Source: Cyclina sinensis (taxonomy: Eukaryota; Mollusca; Bivalvia; Venerida; Veneridae). Taken from it: a stretch of DNA of 64,000 nucleotides. How positions within the stretch are numbered: position 1 is the first letter of the stretch; every line of letters starts with the position of its first letter. The DNA is taken from contig JAAONU010000098.1 of the NCBI GenBank assembly GCA_012932295.1, positions 1-64,000 of the forward strand, given 5' to 3'. Of this stretch, positions 1 to 11,446 are shown one piece after another. The notes under the pieces were generated by a model. That model worked only from the letters and a program-made list of their open reading frames with translations, was not told where the DNA came from and did not search any database. The position numbers and the translations under genes are program-made.

Positions 1-132
1 CTTGATATATATATATATAGATTGGATTCTTGCTGGATTAAATTGTTACCTGTATAATTTGTACATGTCAGTAGTGGACACTGAGTGATAGTTGATTGAA
101 AACTCTATGGTAGTAGATATTGGACAAATAAA

Positions 133-801
133 ATGGGTATTGATGTTATTACATATCGTATTAGAATTGGACAATTTATACCAAGAGTACGAGTCCCACG
201 AGTTAAATATTGGGAGTATTCCCCATTTACAAAGGGTCCAGACATCCATCTTAGAGTATTTGCATGCATGATATATGCATTAGTGCTGTCTATTGCCTTT
301 AAACAAGTGTTGTTATTGGAGAATTCTGTTGAAGTGAACAGCACATCATATAAGTTCTGTAACAGAACAATTTCAGACTTCTATTCTCCAGTTTATCGTA
401 GCTGCATACCAGGGTTATGCCTTCGACTACTTCAGCTGTCCGGAGATGTTGAAGAAAACCCTGGTCCCGTCTCAGATGACAGTGAAACACGGATACTTTC
501 TGCAATAAGTGCTCTTGAGTATAGATTCAGGGATCAATTTAAACTTTTTCAAGCAGAACTGATAGCGGTAACATCAGAAGTTAAATCTATTAATCACGAG
601 GTAGCTAATTTAAACAACAAATCTGCTCAATTGAATAAGGCTCAGTCCCAACTACAATCAGCTGTTTATACAATTAAGTCTGATGTTGAGCACCTACTCG
701 GATTACGGGAAAACCTACAGCTAGATGTGGATACTATTGAATATGAAATCGATCATAATATAGAAAAAATTGACGAGTTAGCAGACAAAATTGAATTTTA
801 A
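133..801 (+). CDS. LINE ORF1 N-terminal part: leader, 2A peptide, coiled coil
   Basis: This is a 222-residue open frame. Residues 1-38 are basic and aromatic, and residues about 41-62 form a hydrophobic stretch like a signal anchor. Two NxS/T sites follow. The 2A motif ends GDVEENPGP at residues 104-112. From about residue 120 to 222 the sequence is rich in heptad-like Leu/Ile/Val with charged residues, typical of the coiled coil of LINE ORF1 proteins. Ribosome skipping would release a leader of 111 residues and a downstream protein starting with Pro112. The frame ends at TAA 799-801, but the homologous protein continues in the +1 frame from about 791, so an indel lies near 795-800. The start codon is the first ATG of the frame and its use is inferred. 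Confidence 0.75.
   Translation: MGIDVITYRIRIGQFIPRVRVPRVKYWEYSPFTKGPDIHLRVFACMIYALVLSIAFKQVLLLENSVEVNSTSYKFCNRTISDFYSPVYRSCIPGLCLRLLQLSGDVEENPGPVSDDSETRILSAISALEYRFRDQFKLFQAELIAVTSEVKSINHEVANLNNKSAQLNKAQSQLQSAVYTIKSDVEHLLGLRENLQLDVDTIEYEIDHNIEKIDELADKIEF
403..468 (+). other. 2A ribosome-skipping peptide motif
   Basis: Codons 91-112 of the leader ORF end in D-V-E-E-N-P-G-P, a full match to the 2A consensus D(V/I)ExNPGP, preceded by the usual Leu-rich stretch (LCLRLLQLSG). In 2A peptides the ribosome fails to join the final Gly-Pro pair, here Gly111 (463-465) and Pro112 (466-468). The frame is open on both sides. The motif belongs to a retroelement and not to a virus. Activity is predicted from the consensus only. 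Confidence 0.85.
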
Positions 802-1403
802 GAGAGATAAAATCAAAGGTAATATAAGAATATTTGGGCTCCTGGGAGATGAAATCGATTCTGTTGAATCACTGAAGAGAGAAAGTATCGAAAATGTATT
901 TAAGGTAGCTTGTCCTAGTGAAGATTGGGCACCAGATGACATTAAATTTGCTAAGCGCTTAGGAAATAAAGATGGAATAGAGCTTGTCGAAGTTACGTTA
1001 TGATGATGATAAATTTAAAATATACAGGGGACGTGGTGTTTTACGTAGTGCTGGAATCCGTGTAGGAGACGACTTAACAAAGAGTCAGCGTTCCAAGTTA
1101 TGGTCTCTAAATCAGAGTGGGAAGAGAGGTTACTATTATCAAGGCAAACTTGTTGTAGAAGAAAAAAAGTCTGTGGAATTAAATGCTGCAGGGGTAGAAA
1201 ACAATGGAGAGAGGGTAGTTAAACCTGCAGCTAGGCATACTATGGGAACTGAACATGACAAACCTTTTAACAACTTAAACTGGCAATCAATGGAACACAG
1301 CGACTTGAACGTAAATACTGAGAAAGACAACGGAGAGTATTTGTTGGCCAAGCCACTAACATCATATACAGAAAGTGACAATAACAATCCAATTACAGTA
1401 TAG
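791..1403 (+). pseudogene. LINE ORF1 C-terminal RNA-binding region, frameshifted
   Basis: Two overlapping open stretches continue ORF1. 791-1003 (frame 2) reads KGNIRIFGL and later FAKRLGNK. 984-1403 (frame 3) reads LRYDDDKFKIYRGR and then GIRVGDDLTKSQR. This order (RRM-like strand NIRIFGL, then FAKRLG, then the DDLT/QR helix) is that of L1/CR1-type ORF1 proteins, which bind the element RNA. It takes two frame changes, near 795 and 985, to follow the protein, so this copy is inactive. The last stretch ends at TAG 1401-1403, and the same frame runs on without another stop into the endonuclease. Confidence 0.7.
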
Positions 1404-2435
1404 GGATGTGGTCAAGGCCCTCACAGTGTATTTACATTAAATATAGTTTGCTGGAACATTGACGGTTTAAAAAATAAAATTATTGACAATGATTTGTTAG
1501 AATATTTAAATCAGTTTGATATTTTTTGTCTTTTGGAAACATGGTTAACTGATGAAAGTGACATTCCTCAAATTTTTTCAAATTATGTATTTTATTTTGT
1601 CAAGGGAGTTAAAACTGCTGCATATGGTAGAGCAATGGATGGAATATTGGTTTATGTTAAACGTTCAATATCTCAGTACATTTCACGTATTTTGCCTGAA
1701 TGTGATTTTGGCATATTTTTCAAAATAAGTGAAAATGTTTTGCCTTCATATAAAGAATCTGTACTCTCATTTATATATTTGCCTCCAGAACAGTCCTCTT
1801 ATTATTTAAATAACTTAAACAAAGGTATAAGTATGCTGGAAGATTTTATACTAAATATATTTGATAACGGAAGTAAAGGTATTATCTTACTAGGTGATTT
1901 TAATGCTCGGACAGGAAATTTGCAAGATACCGTAGCATGTGAAATAAATTCACCTGATATTGATGTCTATTCAGAATTGTTTGTTACAGATGGGACATTC
2001 AATGAGAGAAAGTCTTGTGACTTTAAGACAAACTCTTTTGGTCATGATTTACTAAATTTCTGTAAAACATATATGTTAAAAATTGTTAATGGACGTCTCT
2101 TTAGTGATAAGGATATAGGAGAGTTCACATATGTTGCACCAACGGGAAATAGTGTTATTGATTATCTTATTGTTTCTGATAATGATATACAATATATTAC
2201 TTCATTTCAAATCGGAGCACGTACCGAATCACCTCATTTTCCTATAAGTTTTGAATTAAGATCTAGTATTGGTATTACTGAGAGTGATACAGAAGTTAGA
2301 CCAAAGCAAAATGAACCAAGGATATATTACAATTTTAACGAGGAAAATACTCAACATTATCGTGATCAGTTACTTATTTATTACAAACTATTAGTAAATA
2401 TATGTAGTAGAATATATGATACAGAAATAGATTAA
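1404..2435 (+). CDS. APE-type endonuclease domain of LINE ORF2 (RT missing)
   Basis: The frame is open from the codon after the TAG at 1401-1403 to TAA at 2433-2435. The apurinic-endonuclease signatures occur in order: NIVCWNIDGL (about 1440-1469), LLETWLTDE with the metal-binding Glu, ILLGDFNARTG with the Asp-x-Asn pair, SVIDYLIVSD, and SPHFPISF with the terminal His. All catalytic positions are present, so the endonuclease looks intact. In a full element it would nick target DNA and be fused to a reverse transcriptase of some 600 or more further residues, absent here. There is no strong ATG near the start: the reading begins in the GCGQGPH stretch, so a start by readthrough, reinitiation or a lost ATG are all possible. 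Confidence 0.8.
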   Translation, partial: GCGQGPHSVFTLNIVCWNIDGLKNKIIDNDLLEYLNQFDIFCLLETWLTDESDIPQIFSNYVFYFVKGVKTAAYGRAMDGILVYVKRSISQYISRILPECDFGIFFKISENVLPSYKESVLSFIYLPPEQSSYYLNNLNKGISMLEDFILNIFDNGSKGIILLGDFNARTGNLQDTVACEINSPDIDVYSELFVTDGTFNERKSCDFKTNSFGHDLLNFCKTYMLKIVNGRLFSDKDIGEFTYVAPTGNSVIDYLIVSDNDIQYITSFQIGARTESPHFPISFELRSSIGITESDTEVRPKQNEPRIYYNFNEENTQHYRDQLLIYYKLLVNICSRIYDTEID

Positions 2436-3264
2436 ACGTCGAGACGGCAAAGGCTTCCGTGGTTTTTTCCATGGACAATATGTACCCTAATTAAAAATGA
2501 TAAAAAATTGTATTCAAAATATATCATTGAAAAAGCAACGATCACCTTGATAAAACAGTCCGTCATCCGCAAGGCTGGCTCGTATCTATAGACTGAAGTT
2601 TAAGGTTACAGTGACATGTTCAAATATAAATTTGGTTAGTACAATTTACCTTGAAAAGAAGTGGAAACAAAGCATATCAGTAAAAACAACAATAAAACTC
2701 GGCCTTCCTACACATACAAGGAGTAGAGCAAAAGATAATATAAATTCATTTTCGATCAATTAAAAAGGAACAGCAAATACAATTATCAAAAAATGAGAAC
2801 CCGAGAAGTTACCGCCTTTGAACGGTCAGCGGCAAAATATTTGTCACTAGTGTGTTTAAACCAGGTTCTACAATGCTCCAACCTCACACTTGCCCAAACT
2901 GGTTATCAAAAGATCAAACAAGGACAAGTTGCCTTTGTGAATTTACTCAACCCATCAATCAACTCGACAATGTTGCATGGAAAATCGCACAAACATATAA
3001 AACGTAAAAAGCTAATGGCATTGTAGAGTGAACAGATAGGTAATCAGTGACCTTACTAAGACCAGAGCACTTGAAGTAAAATCAGCAAGAACACGATGGG
3101 AGGAAAAAAAGGAATTGCTCGAGTTTCTACGTTCTATTAAAGATTTCCCTAGAAATCTCACAATCCCTCAAAACCCTGTCACTGTCGTACAAACAAAGGG
3201 GTCAAAAGTGATCAACTATAGAAGGGTCAATCTCGAAGCAGGCAGAGCGCTGCAGAATATCTAG
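2436..3264. other. Unassigned sequence after LINE truncation
   Basis: No reverse transcriptase or other known domain was found in any frame. Two short open stretches on the plus strand (2793-3026, and about 3060-3261 with a charged RTRWEEKKELLEFL segment) look protein-like in composition but match nothing I recognise. They could be relics of another element. Confidence 0.4.
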
Positions 3265-3625
3265 TTGGTAGCCCTTCTTTTTAATTTACAAATAGGTCTT
3301 ACAAATAACGTGGAGAAATTAAGGCTTACAGTTTTGGTATTTAGTGTGTAGAGATGTCTAGTAGACCTCTACCATTTTGGTTGAAATCATGATCCCAGGG
3401 TCAATACTGGTCCCTCCCTGGGGATTACATATTTACAGTTATTTAGGAAAACTTTGAAAATCTTCTTCCCTTAAATCGTTTGACACAGAGCTTTGCGATT
3501 TGATTTGAGACATCCTCTTGTAGATTTTTACTTAGAATATTCAGATTATGTCACCTTGGGGTGAAAATTAGCCCCGCCCTTGGGAGACTTGTTTTGCATA
3601 GACTTATTTAGGAAAAAACGATAAG
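3265..3625 (+). repeat. Degenerate ~180-bp satellite-like units
   Basis: About two units share the phrases TAGTAGACCTCTACC, CCCAGGGTCAATACTGG and CTTATTTAGGAAAA. The same phrases recur at 11.1-11.4, 54.15-54.4, 54.96-55.55, 60.04-60.15 and 61.76-62.06 kb, so this is one dispersed family. In bivalves such units commonly form the core of pearl-type or Helentron-type elements. Confidence 0.6.
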
Positions 3626-3665
3626 TAGGAAAGCACAAAGCCTAGAACTAAATTTTTTACATACG

Positions 3666-3668
<3 letters not shown>

Positions 3669-3724
<56 letters not shown>
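3669..3724. repeat. (AT)n microsatellite
   Basis: An almost perfect AT dinucleotide run of about 55 bases. Confidence 0.95.
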
Positions 3725-3729
<5 letters not shown>

Positions 3730-4074
3730 AAACCTGTTATACAACTATTTCAAATTAAATGTAAATGATGACAACCTTGACGTGGGTCTAATCAAGTTCA
3801 TTTCGGTTAAGGGTAATTTTCCATCCTACGTTTATCAAAGCGACAAAGTTTATCGAATGTCATATGATGATCACCTGATAAATATGTGAAAGTCACATAT
3901 TTTAAACCTTAATTTGTTAATGTATTACTGTAACATTTAGTTATCTAATGCGCTGCGTTAAATCCTAGATAAAATAACGTATCAAATAATGTCATAATAT
4001 ACAAATTCAATCATGTAGAGCCGATCGTATTACCACTTTAAATAGGACAGTTGTAGCATCCAAAATAAGATTTC

Positions 4075-4745
4075 TGTATGTGCATGTTGTGAACTGTAGA
4101 AGGTGATTGCCCCCACTGCCTCCTCAGAATGTTAAATGTAAAGTTTATTAATTGAAAACCGTCATTGTTTACAAAATAACGTGCCTGTTATGGTAAGAAT
4201 ATGTCATAATTTCCTTAAAGAAATTGTTAAGTTTGAATGTTTTGGATGGAAGACTGACATTGTCTCGAAAAATAATTGTTGAATGTTCATGTTATAGTAG
4301 GAATACATCATAGTTTTCTAAAATATTTGTTTAATGTGACTGTTTGAAAACCGGCATGGATTCCTCAAACACTAATTTTGTTTAAATTGCAAATTAAGTT
4401 GGGGGACCGTCATAGTTTTCTCAAACATTTGTTTAATGAGCAAGTTGGGATGGGGAACGACTTGTTTCCACAAAAATTGTTTCATCTGAATGTTTTGGTT
4501 GGAAGGTCGCCAAAGGTTTAAAAATAACTGTTTAATGTGTATTTTATGATAAAGGGACTGTCATTGTCTCCTCAAAGTTTGTTACATGTTCACGTTGTGG
4601 TCGTAAGTCCTCCATAGTTCCTTCCCTAAAGAAACAAGAACAATAAATAAAAAAATAAAAAAATGTTGAATGGGCATGTTATGGTTTGAAGACTGGCATC
4701 GTTTCCAAAACATTTTAATGTGCATGTTATGGCTTGTAGATCGTA
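4075..4745 (+). repeat. Degenerate ~50-bp minisatellite
   Basis: Phrases such as GAAGACTGACATTGTCTC, GGGACCGTCATAGTTTTCTC, AAGGGACTGTCATTGTCTCC and GAAGACTGGCATCGTTTCC recur about every 50 bases (near 4250, 4299, 4350, 4403, 4455, 4501, 4552, 4601, 4698). Each is followed by TTTAATGTGCATGTTATG-like text. The array is old and divergent. No coding function is evident. Confidence 0.65.
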
Positions 4746-6088
4746 TACCGATCTAGTATCCTTGTATGTTCGATATTTGATAAGTACTGGATCATGATAG
4801 TTTGTACTTATTTATTTCCTGTTTTACTTTTCTTCAAAACAGTTGACAAAGTATCTAAATAGATTGTGTCATTTTTTTCTTGCAGTAAATCCATATTCTG
4901 GGATATTATTTTCTTTTTTTTACGATATTTTGCAGCATTTTATTGTTTTAAATGTACGTCCAGCTTCTATCCAAACACAAGACTTAGTGTGTTAAAAGCT
5001 TTAAAAAATTATTGTGATTTCTTGAGAATATATCTAAAATATCAACAATATGCAGAAAAAAACTTAAATCAGTAAACATTTTTACATTTATTTTCTCTTC
5101 AAAAATGAAGAATTTGCAAAAATGTTAAAATATCTGATTTCCACAGAGAAACACCAGTCTTATTTTAGTTGTAAATTAACAATGATACAAATTTTGGGTT
5201 ATTTATTGTCCTCTCGTCTTACTATTGCTATAAGAAGAAAACTGAATATAATTATCTGACAGAATCAATTAAGTATAGCAGAAGCTTAAAACAGTTCATG
5301 TTAAGGCATTTCAAAACTGTTTTTCATCACGTCATAAATAGTCGAAGATGTGAAAAACTGTTAGGTTAAATGAATAAATTAATTTATAATTTATCAAGCA
5401 TGAGAAAATAGTGTTTAATTGTAACATTATAAATCTGTTTACTAAAGACAAGTGTTTAATTTCGATTAAGATACGTTTTACAGACTGTAATTTCTGGTAT
5501 GTTTGTTCAAAGAACTGACAGACCTTCGGTTTCAAAAGTCGTGCAGCATTCTAGGGTCGAGAATTATTCAGCAACCATTGACCTCATAAATATAACAAAC
5601 AAGGCCTTAAACTCAGAATCAACAAAATAATAACATTTAGAACTCTCTTTCTCCATTATAAAGTCTTCGGAATCTATATTCATTTTTACAGTGTTTATTA
5701 CTGAAAACAAGCATATCATTTATTTTAATTCACATTATTTTGGACATGGACATTTCCTCTCCGACTTTCATTATGTATATTGTCTGGTACTGCGTGTAAT
5801 AGTTAACTTTTATTTATATGCAGTTTGTTTGTCCATCAAGTTTAAAGATTTGTCATGCAGCCTGGATGGCTCTTAAAAATATTAACCATGCTTGTGTAAT
5901 AATATTTTGTGTATATACAAAGAAATGCATGACGTGAAGAAAGGTAAGAAGTTTCAAAAAAGATTCTCTATGCTGTTTTTCAAACCAAATATGGAATATT
6001 TAATATTAACCAACATCTCTATCAATGCTATTTTTCTAGTAATTGCGATTTAATCAATAATTCTTTATTTTTATAATGAATGTGGGCT

Positions 6089-6166
6089 CCATCTATCTAT
6101 CCATCCAGTCAGCCAACCACCCACCTATCCACCTACCCACCAAGTCACCCAACCAAGCAACCAACC
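6089..6166. repeat. Degenerate tetranucleotide repeat (CCAT/CCAA/CCAC)
   Basis: Runs of ATCTATCC, CCACCTA and CCAACCAAG-type tetramers make up a degenerate short tandem repeat. Confidence 0.7.
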
Positions 6167-7522
6167 AAGTCGCTGCTGCTGTCCATTTGACCGACGGTAG
6201 CTAATGAAAGTTTCGGGGATGCATCCTATCCCAGCAAAAACCTGGTTCTTTTACATGTCTAGTGTATAACACCTTTTACCAGAGAACCTTGGTTAAGCGT
6301 CTCATCTGAAAGACAATAATAATTGTGTCATTTAGCGGGTGATTAATTTTGCAGACCTTAAATGTATCCCTTTGTTTTACCACTTTACTATGTATCGGCC
6401 CTTGCCGACACTCCGGCAGATATATACATTCCGCTTGCAAGACACAGAAATGCACATATCTGATGCTTTTACACGCTCAGTATATAGCATTAACACTATA
6501 GCACTTGGGCACTAGTCTGATGTATTCTTTTTGTGTTTACTTATCTTTAGTACCGGGCTCCCAAACAAGGTTTTTACTTCTAAAAGGTAGTGAAGTGCAT
6601 GATTTAAAAAAAAAATCCCATTCCATTGTCGGATGCTATTCAGATTGAACATCATTGGTTCCAGTATACTCAGTCTTGAGCAGAATAGCAGTATATATTA
6701 TTTTTATTCAGCTATGAAAATAAAATTACATCTAAACTAACAATAAAAATGCAAGTCTTAGTTATCTCGATTTTAATGGAAAATTAGCCACATAAACTTT
6801 CTTAAAAATCATATAGGGTTGTACTCAAATTTACTTTGTACGTTCTAGTGTGAAAATGTTGCGTTTTGTGTCAGTTATCATAAAGACGACAGTTGTATCC
6901 ACGTAACATGTTTTAAATCAACATATATACGTCAAAAAACTTGTGTAATATGAGTGATATATAAGTTGTGTTTTTTCCACTAAACACATGTTTCCAGACG
7001 GTTGTTTGTTTCAATTTGAACCATAGCTTACATTAATTTCTATAAAAGAGCAATTATAATGAAGAAATATGTTTGTACATATTAATATAAATCATTTTTT
7101 TCTACAGGTGCTAAATAATTATTTACAAATATATTGCTGATAAATTTCTAAGAGCTATGCATTCACAAACCTGTATTTTATTTGTGTCGTATATAACAAT
7201 ATGTAAATAAAACAAAACATAGTTTGCTCACCATACATTGAGCTGATCTAATATGAAAAGATATCAAAGATAACATTTCTGTAAAGTGGGCGAATGATTA
7301 CATATAACGTACCATGATAGACGAACATTCAAGGAGAACATGTGTCCTTGGTGTAAAATGTAGCCAGTTCAAAATAAGAAAAAATGTGTCTGAAAATTAT
7401 GACAGTTTCATAGCGGACATTTAATAATCATTCTTCTTGCTAAAATGATAATTAATTATTGTTTCATTGGCTTTACATTATAAGTATATTGTGACAGTAT
7501 TATTGTATGTATGGGCTCTTCT

Positions 7523-7593
7523 TAATCTGATTGAAGTTCGTGATCTCCCTAAGGTTAGCGTAGCTATTTTTAGGAGATGCTTTTAATCAGATT
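7523..7593. mobile_element. 71-bp hairpin mini-element flanked by 10-bp direct repeat
   Basis: The segment begins TAATCTGATT and ends TAATCAGATT, so AATCTGATT is inverted at the two ends. An internal ATCTCC...TAA / TTA.GGAGAT pair extends the stem. It is flanked exactly by GGGCTCTTCT at 7513-7522 and 7594-7603. The layout is that of a very small MITE with a 10-bp target duplication. The superfamily is not known. Confidence 0.5.
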
Positions 7594-8744
7594 GGGCTCT
7601 TCTATTCATCTTTTACATACGAATATTTTATTTGCTTTTATCAATACGATATTATAAGTAAAAACAAAACCGCTATCACAATGTGTCTCATCACTGATTT
7701 AATCGGAAAAAAAACTTGTTATGGCTAAACCTAAGCAAAATCAGTTACATTTAATAATAAAATTATATATGTCAAAAAATTATAAGACCGCGTGTTTGTC
7801 AAACTAACTTATGCTAAATGATTTTCTTTTTTCAGATATATAAGTCAGGAGTGTATGGGAAATCAGACAACATCTAACGAAACATATATTTAAATTGGGT
7901 AGTGGGCAGTGAATTGAGTAATTTGAGTTACAACTGACAAAATGTTATTACACAGACAGAAAGAAACTATAAATATAAAATGGACGTGAAAATCGATATC
8001 AGCTAGAAAAAGTGCAGATAGGTTTAGATAAAGATTAGAATGCTTAATTTTAGAAGAAGTAATGGAGTCTTAATGTATGAAATAATATATATAAACACTC
8101 TATATATATTTACTTACAAAGTGTATACTTATCCATCAAACGCATGTGTCAAATACTTGTATATAATTTTGAAAGTTTCTTAGATTTGTTAATATCAATC
8201 ATCGCAATCGTTGCCCTTAACATGATTATATAATGTATTTGTCAGTAAACCTACCATTTAAATATGGTACATGTGCCTTGCTGTTCAACTTGGTTTTTAT
8301 TTGTTTCTATTGGTATGTCATATTTCAATGGCAAAGCACCTGCCTAGTAAATAATTTTTTAAAGTGAGTTCATTTGAAAACATGATGCTTCTGAAACAGT
8401 GACATTATGTCAAAATATATCCGTTTTACATAAATCGTTCTTAATACACTTTATTCTCGCTTTTTATGCGTGCAAATCTTTGAAATAAAGGAACTATTTA
8501 GGTTTATAAGATACACCTTTATTGAGAAACAAAACAGCATTTTTTGCCACAGCTTCATTTATAGCCTTTTGCTGTAGGCGCTCAAAAAATACAAGATTGC
8601 TCAAAATCACGTGACCTGAAACTACAAAAGTTGTCAAACTCTTGTACTGCTGTTTTCTTATGCATTTCCGCTAGATAGATATTTTATTTACAAATCTTAC
8701 TTGTGTATGCTGGTTGATGATAAATGTGAAAATTTTGTTTCGTG

Positions 8745-9019
8745 TAGGTTTTGGTTTTATTGGGGTTTAACGCAAGTTTAACCTAAGGTCATATCCCGGC
8801 GGTCAGTCCACCTAACCAGTGTTCATGGGTTATCAACCAGTTTATTAACTACTAGTAATTTCTCCACATGGACTTCCTCACTTGCTTCGGAGGTGAGGGA
8901 CAAATGACCTTTACACGCATCAATAATCACGGAGAAATTTTGCCGGCCCTGATGGTGATTGAACCGGGATTGTCAAGATTGACAATCCGATGCTCTACCA
9001 ATTGAGCTAGTCGGGCCGT
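8745..9019 (-). mobile_element. tRNA(Asp-like)-headed SINE
   Basis: Read on the minus strand, 9017 to 8945 has the layout of a tRNA: a GGCCC/GGGCC acceptor pairing, D arm GCTC..GGTA..GAGC, anticodon loop TTGTCAA (anticodon GTC, Asp) and a B-box-like CCGGTTCAATC. The anticodon and T stems are badly paired, so it is not a working tRNA gene. A body of about 200 bp follows and ends in a tail with GTTAAACCCC and AATAAAACC, as expected of a pol III SINE. Confidence 0.7.
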
Positions 9020-11099
9020 TTTTTTCGTATAGATATAGTAAACAGGCCAAACAAGCATTTGTTTCTACATTTAATTTAAGAATGTGCATCGAATATAACA
9101 AGTGCACAAAACAAACTATTTTTTGTACAAACAAACAAACTATATCGAATGAGTACTGAACAATTTGAAAATATTTGTGACAGGGAAGTCTAGGCGTTCC
9201 ATAAACTTCTACGCCCATTTTATGTGCACGTGATTGATTGTTATCACGGGTATTTAAGTTCATGTTACACATGCAGAAACAATTTAACATACTTCGTTTA
9301 TAAGCGTAGCCAAAACAAAATCTATTGTTGAAAATTAAATGGATTAAATAATTTCAAACTAATCTTTATTTCTTTAAAAACGTTATGGGTTAATTGAGTA
9401 TTCAATACTGGTAACATTGCTGCAGAAAAAAATCATTTGATGAAGTTCCCTACGTGATGCCTTGACAAATACAGTAAGTACACGTTTAATGAAACATTAT
9501 ATGGATTCATAATTAAAGCACAACATAACATTCTTTCAATTAATATTTACACCCTATACCAAGAACAGAGACATAGTATAAGTGTATCGTTGTCAGTTAA
9601 ATCATTTAAGATTGTTCACCTTTTACAGTTCTCCGGAGCAGTGTTTTAATGAAATTAATGTCTTAACTAAACAGGCAGTATTTCCGGACTAAATAAAATA
9701 GATGACCACTGTAACATGTAAGTCATCTTTCCTCAGTAGAATTAGTGTTAAAATAAAACACTTAGGCAATAGTATGAAACAAAAAATTCAGTCAGATGTT
9801 GAATATTATTCGTTTTTTTAATTGATATCCATTCTTTATGGACAATATTCAAAAAGGTGGTACATAAGGTGTTGCAGTTGTTCGAACTGTGCTACGCCCT
9901 TTAATATATAATAGGTTTGATAGTTGTAAATCAAAACAAGAATTGCCTCCGTTGCCGTGTCTGATGATGGCTGACTCTAAAGAATCCCATTTCTGTGCTG
10001 TGTTTTGTGTGGCCTTTGTTGACAGTTTAGTATGAACTAATTTTGCTGTTATAGTGGTCATTTCTCAACATTTAAAGACGCCTTTTAGTAATGTACCTTT
10101 GAAACGGCGATGGAACGGCAGATTTCATGAGTCACATGTGTGCAATGTAAACAGTAAACCGCTTTGAGGGAGACTACTCTGTAGAATAAATATTACATAT
10201 TAGTTTCTTTTTTAAAAAATTGAGAAGCGAAGGAATTCATCTTTAACTGCATGAACGTTTAGTCGAAATCATATGGAATCAGCCATATTTTTACAGAATG
10301 TGGAATGTTAGTCTTTTAATATTGTAGTCTTATGGAGAAAATTTAACAGGCTTTCACCCTATAAGAAAATAAAATTCAAGCCATTCAAGAGGTTGGATAA
10401 ATTAGTCATCTGGATATAAATTTGCCAACAAATGTTTCCAGATGGTTGTTGCAGGAATTTAAGAGTCAGAATAGCCTCATCTGCTATAACTTATTGATAG
10501 AAAGAGCGTTTGATATAAGGCCTGAAATCCCTGTTTAAGGTAAAATTACTATGAAATATATCGGTTAACTATATATTCTAAGAAATTCCATACTTAGATG
10601 CTTGATTCAAATAACCGGAACTTGCACAAAGTGCTTCACGTGTCGCATTTATGTCATAATAAAACAACAATGATGCCTCAAGTGACAAATTTCATTCACT
10701 TAAGCCTGGTGGTTTTTCGGAGGAAGTTGTTTAAAGACCAAATATTGTCGATGGACGACGGACATCAAACCATCACTAAAACCCACCCATGAGCCCTTCA
10801 TACTCAGGGGAGCTTACGAACACAGCTTACAGTAGCAGCCTAATGCAATTTCGCAATGTTTTAGTTTTTAATAGCATATGGCCAATGAGCTGTTTATATA
10901 ACAGAAACTATCGACAACTTCAACAACTTACTACTAATAGTCGATACAAAATCGTCTTTACATTTTCTTCGTTCAAAAATGCACATGTTTTGTCTTATTG
11001 ACATTTATTTACAAATAAGCTTTACAAACATTAATTAAAGAAATTACTTGCAGACCTCTGATTGCTTTAGAAACCGAAATTAAAAAAACAACAACTTTA
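9020..11099. other. Unassigned stretch
   Basis: No gene or repeat could be supported. Short open frames near 9849-10061 (minus) and 10598-11001 (plus) lack any motif or splice context. Confidence 0.45.
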
Positions 11100-11398
11100 T
11101 TTTGAAACCACCAGGCCTAGAGCTGTTACATTTGGTGTGTAGCTTTTTCTAGTCGATTTCTACAAAGATTGTTCAACTTATGTCCTTCGAGTTAAAAATA
11201 ACCCTGACTGAGGGTCAATTGATTTCTATTGCAGTATATAGGAAATTGTTTTCAAAAGGCTCCCACGCCTAGGACTAAAATGTTTTGCGTCGAGCATCAT
11301 CTAGACGTCGTCTACCACGATTGTCCAAGCTATATCCCTGAGGTCAAAACTGACACCCGCCCCCGGAAGGGTGTCATTCTGTTTGTGATATATATATA
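11100..11398 (+). repeat. Degenerate satellite-like units
   Basis: GAAACCACCAGGCCTAGAGC, TTTGGTGTGTAGC and the AGGTCAAAACTGACACCCGC phrase place this in the same dispersed family as 3265-3625 and 54.96-55.55 kb. The Penelope-like element directly follows it, so the retroelement may have inserted next to the short TA run at its end. Confidence 0.55.
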
Positions 11399-11412
11399 TT
11401 TTCGAATATGTA

Positions 11413-11446
11413 ATTGCCAACCGGTTTCTTTTATCATCAGGGCAAT
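11413..11446 (-). ncRNA. Hammerhead ribozyme-like motif, left inverted arm
   Basis: Exact reverse-complement copy of the right-arm motif: stem I ATTGCC/GGCAAT around CTGATGA and GAAAC. The element therefore carries two such motifs pointing away from the RT core in opposite directions. Confidence 0.7.

Larger units (their letters stand above)
1..2435 (+). mobile_element. CR1/L2-like non-LTR retrotransposon with 2A motif, 3'-truncated
   Basis: The order leader, 2A, coiled coil, L1-type ORF1 RNA-binding region and APE endonuclease is that of a LINE of the CR1/L2-like group. 2A motifs are known at the start of ORF1-type proteins in APE-class LINEs of sea urchin, amphioxus and molluscs. No reverse transcriptase follows the endonuclease: similarity stops near 2435 and the next 800 bp give no RT motif in any frame. 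The copy is therefore truncated or rearranged at its 3' side and cannot move by itself. ORF1 is broken by two frameshifts. The first 132 bases are taken as 5' UTR or flank, and the true 5' end may lie before the window. Clade assignment is inference from the endonuclease. Confidence 0.8.
4746..8744. other. Unassigned AT-rich stretch
   Basis: No coding sequence could be supported. Short open frames here have no recognisable motif and high AT content. Two small features inside it are listed separately: a CCAN-type repeat at 6089-6166 and a hairpin element at 7523-7593. Confidence 0.5.

Noticed and set aside
403..468. 2A motif as a sign of an integrated RNA virus
   Set aside because: It is followed by LINE ORF1 and an APE endonuclease, and no viral capsid or polymerase motif is present.
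2793..3261. Remnant of the LINE reverse transcriptase
   Set aside because: No RT motif (such as FADD, or QG with LSP) could be found in any frame.
8945..9017. A functional tRNA-Asp gene on the minus strand
   Set aside because: The anticodon stem and T stem are badly paired and a SINE body with a 3' tail follows, so it is a SINE head.
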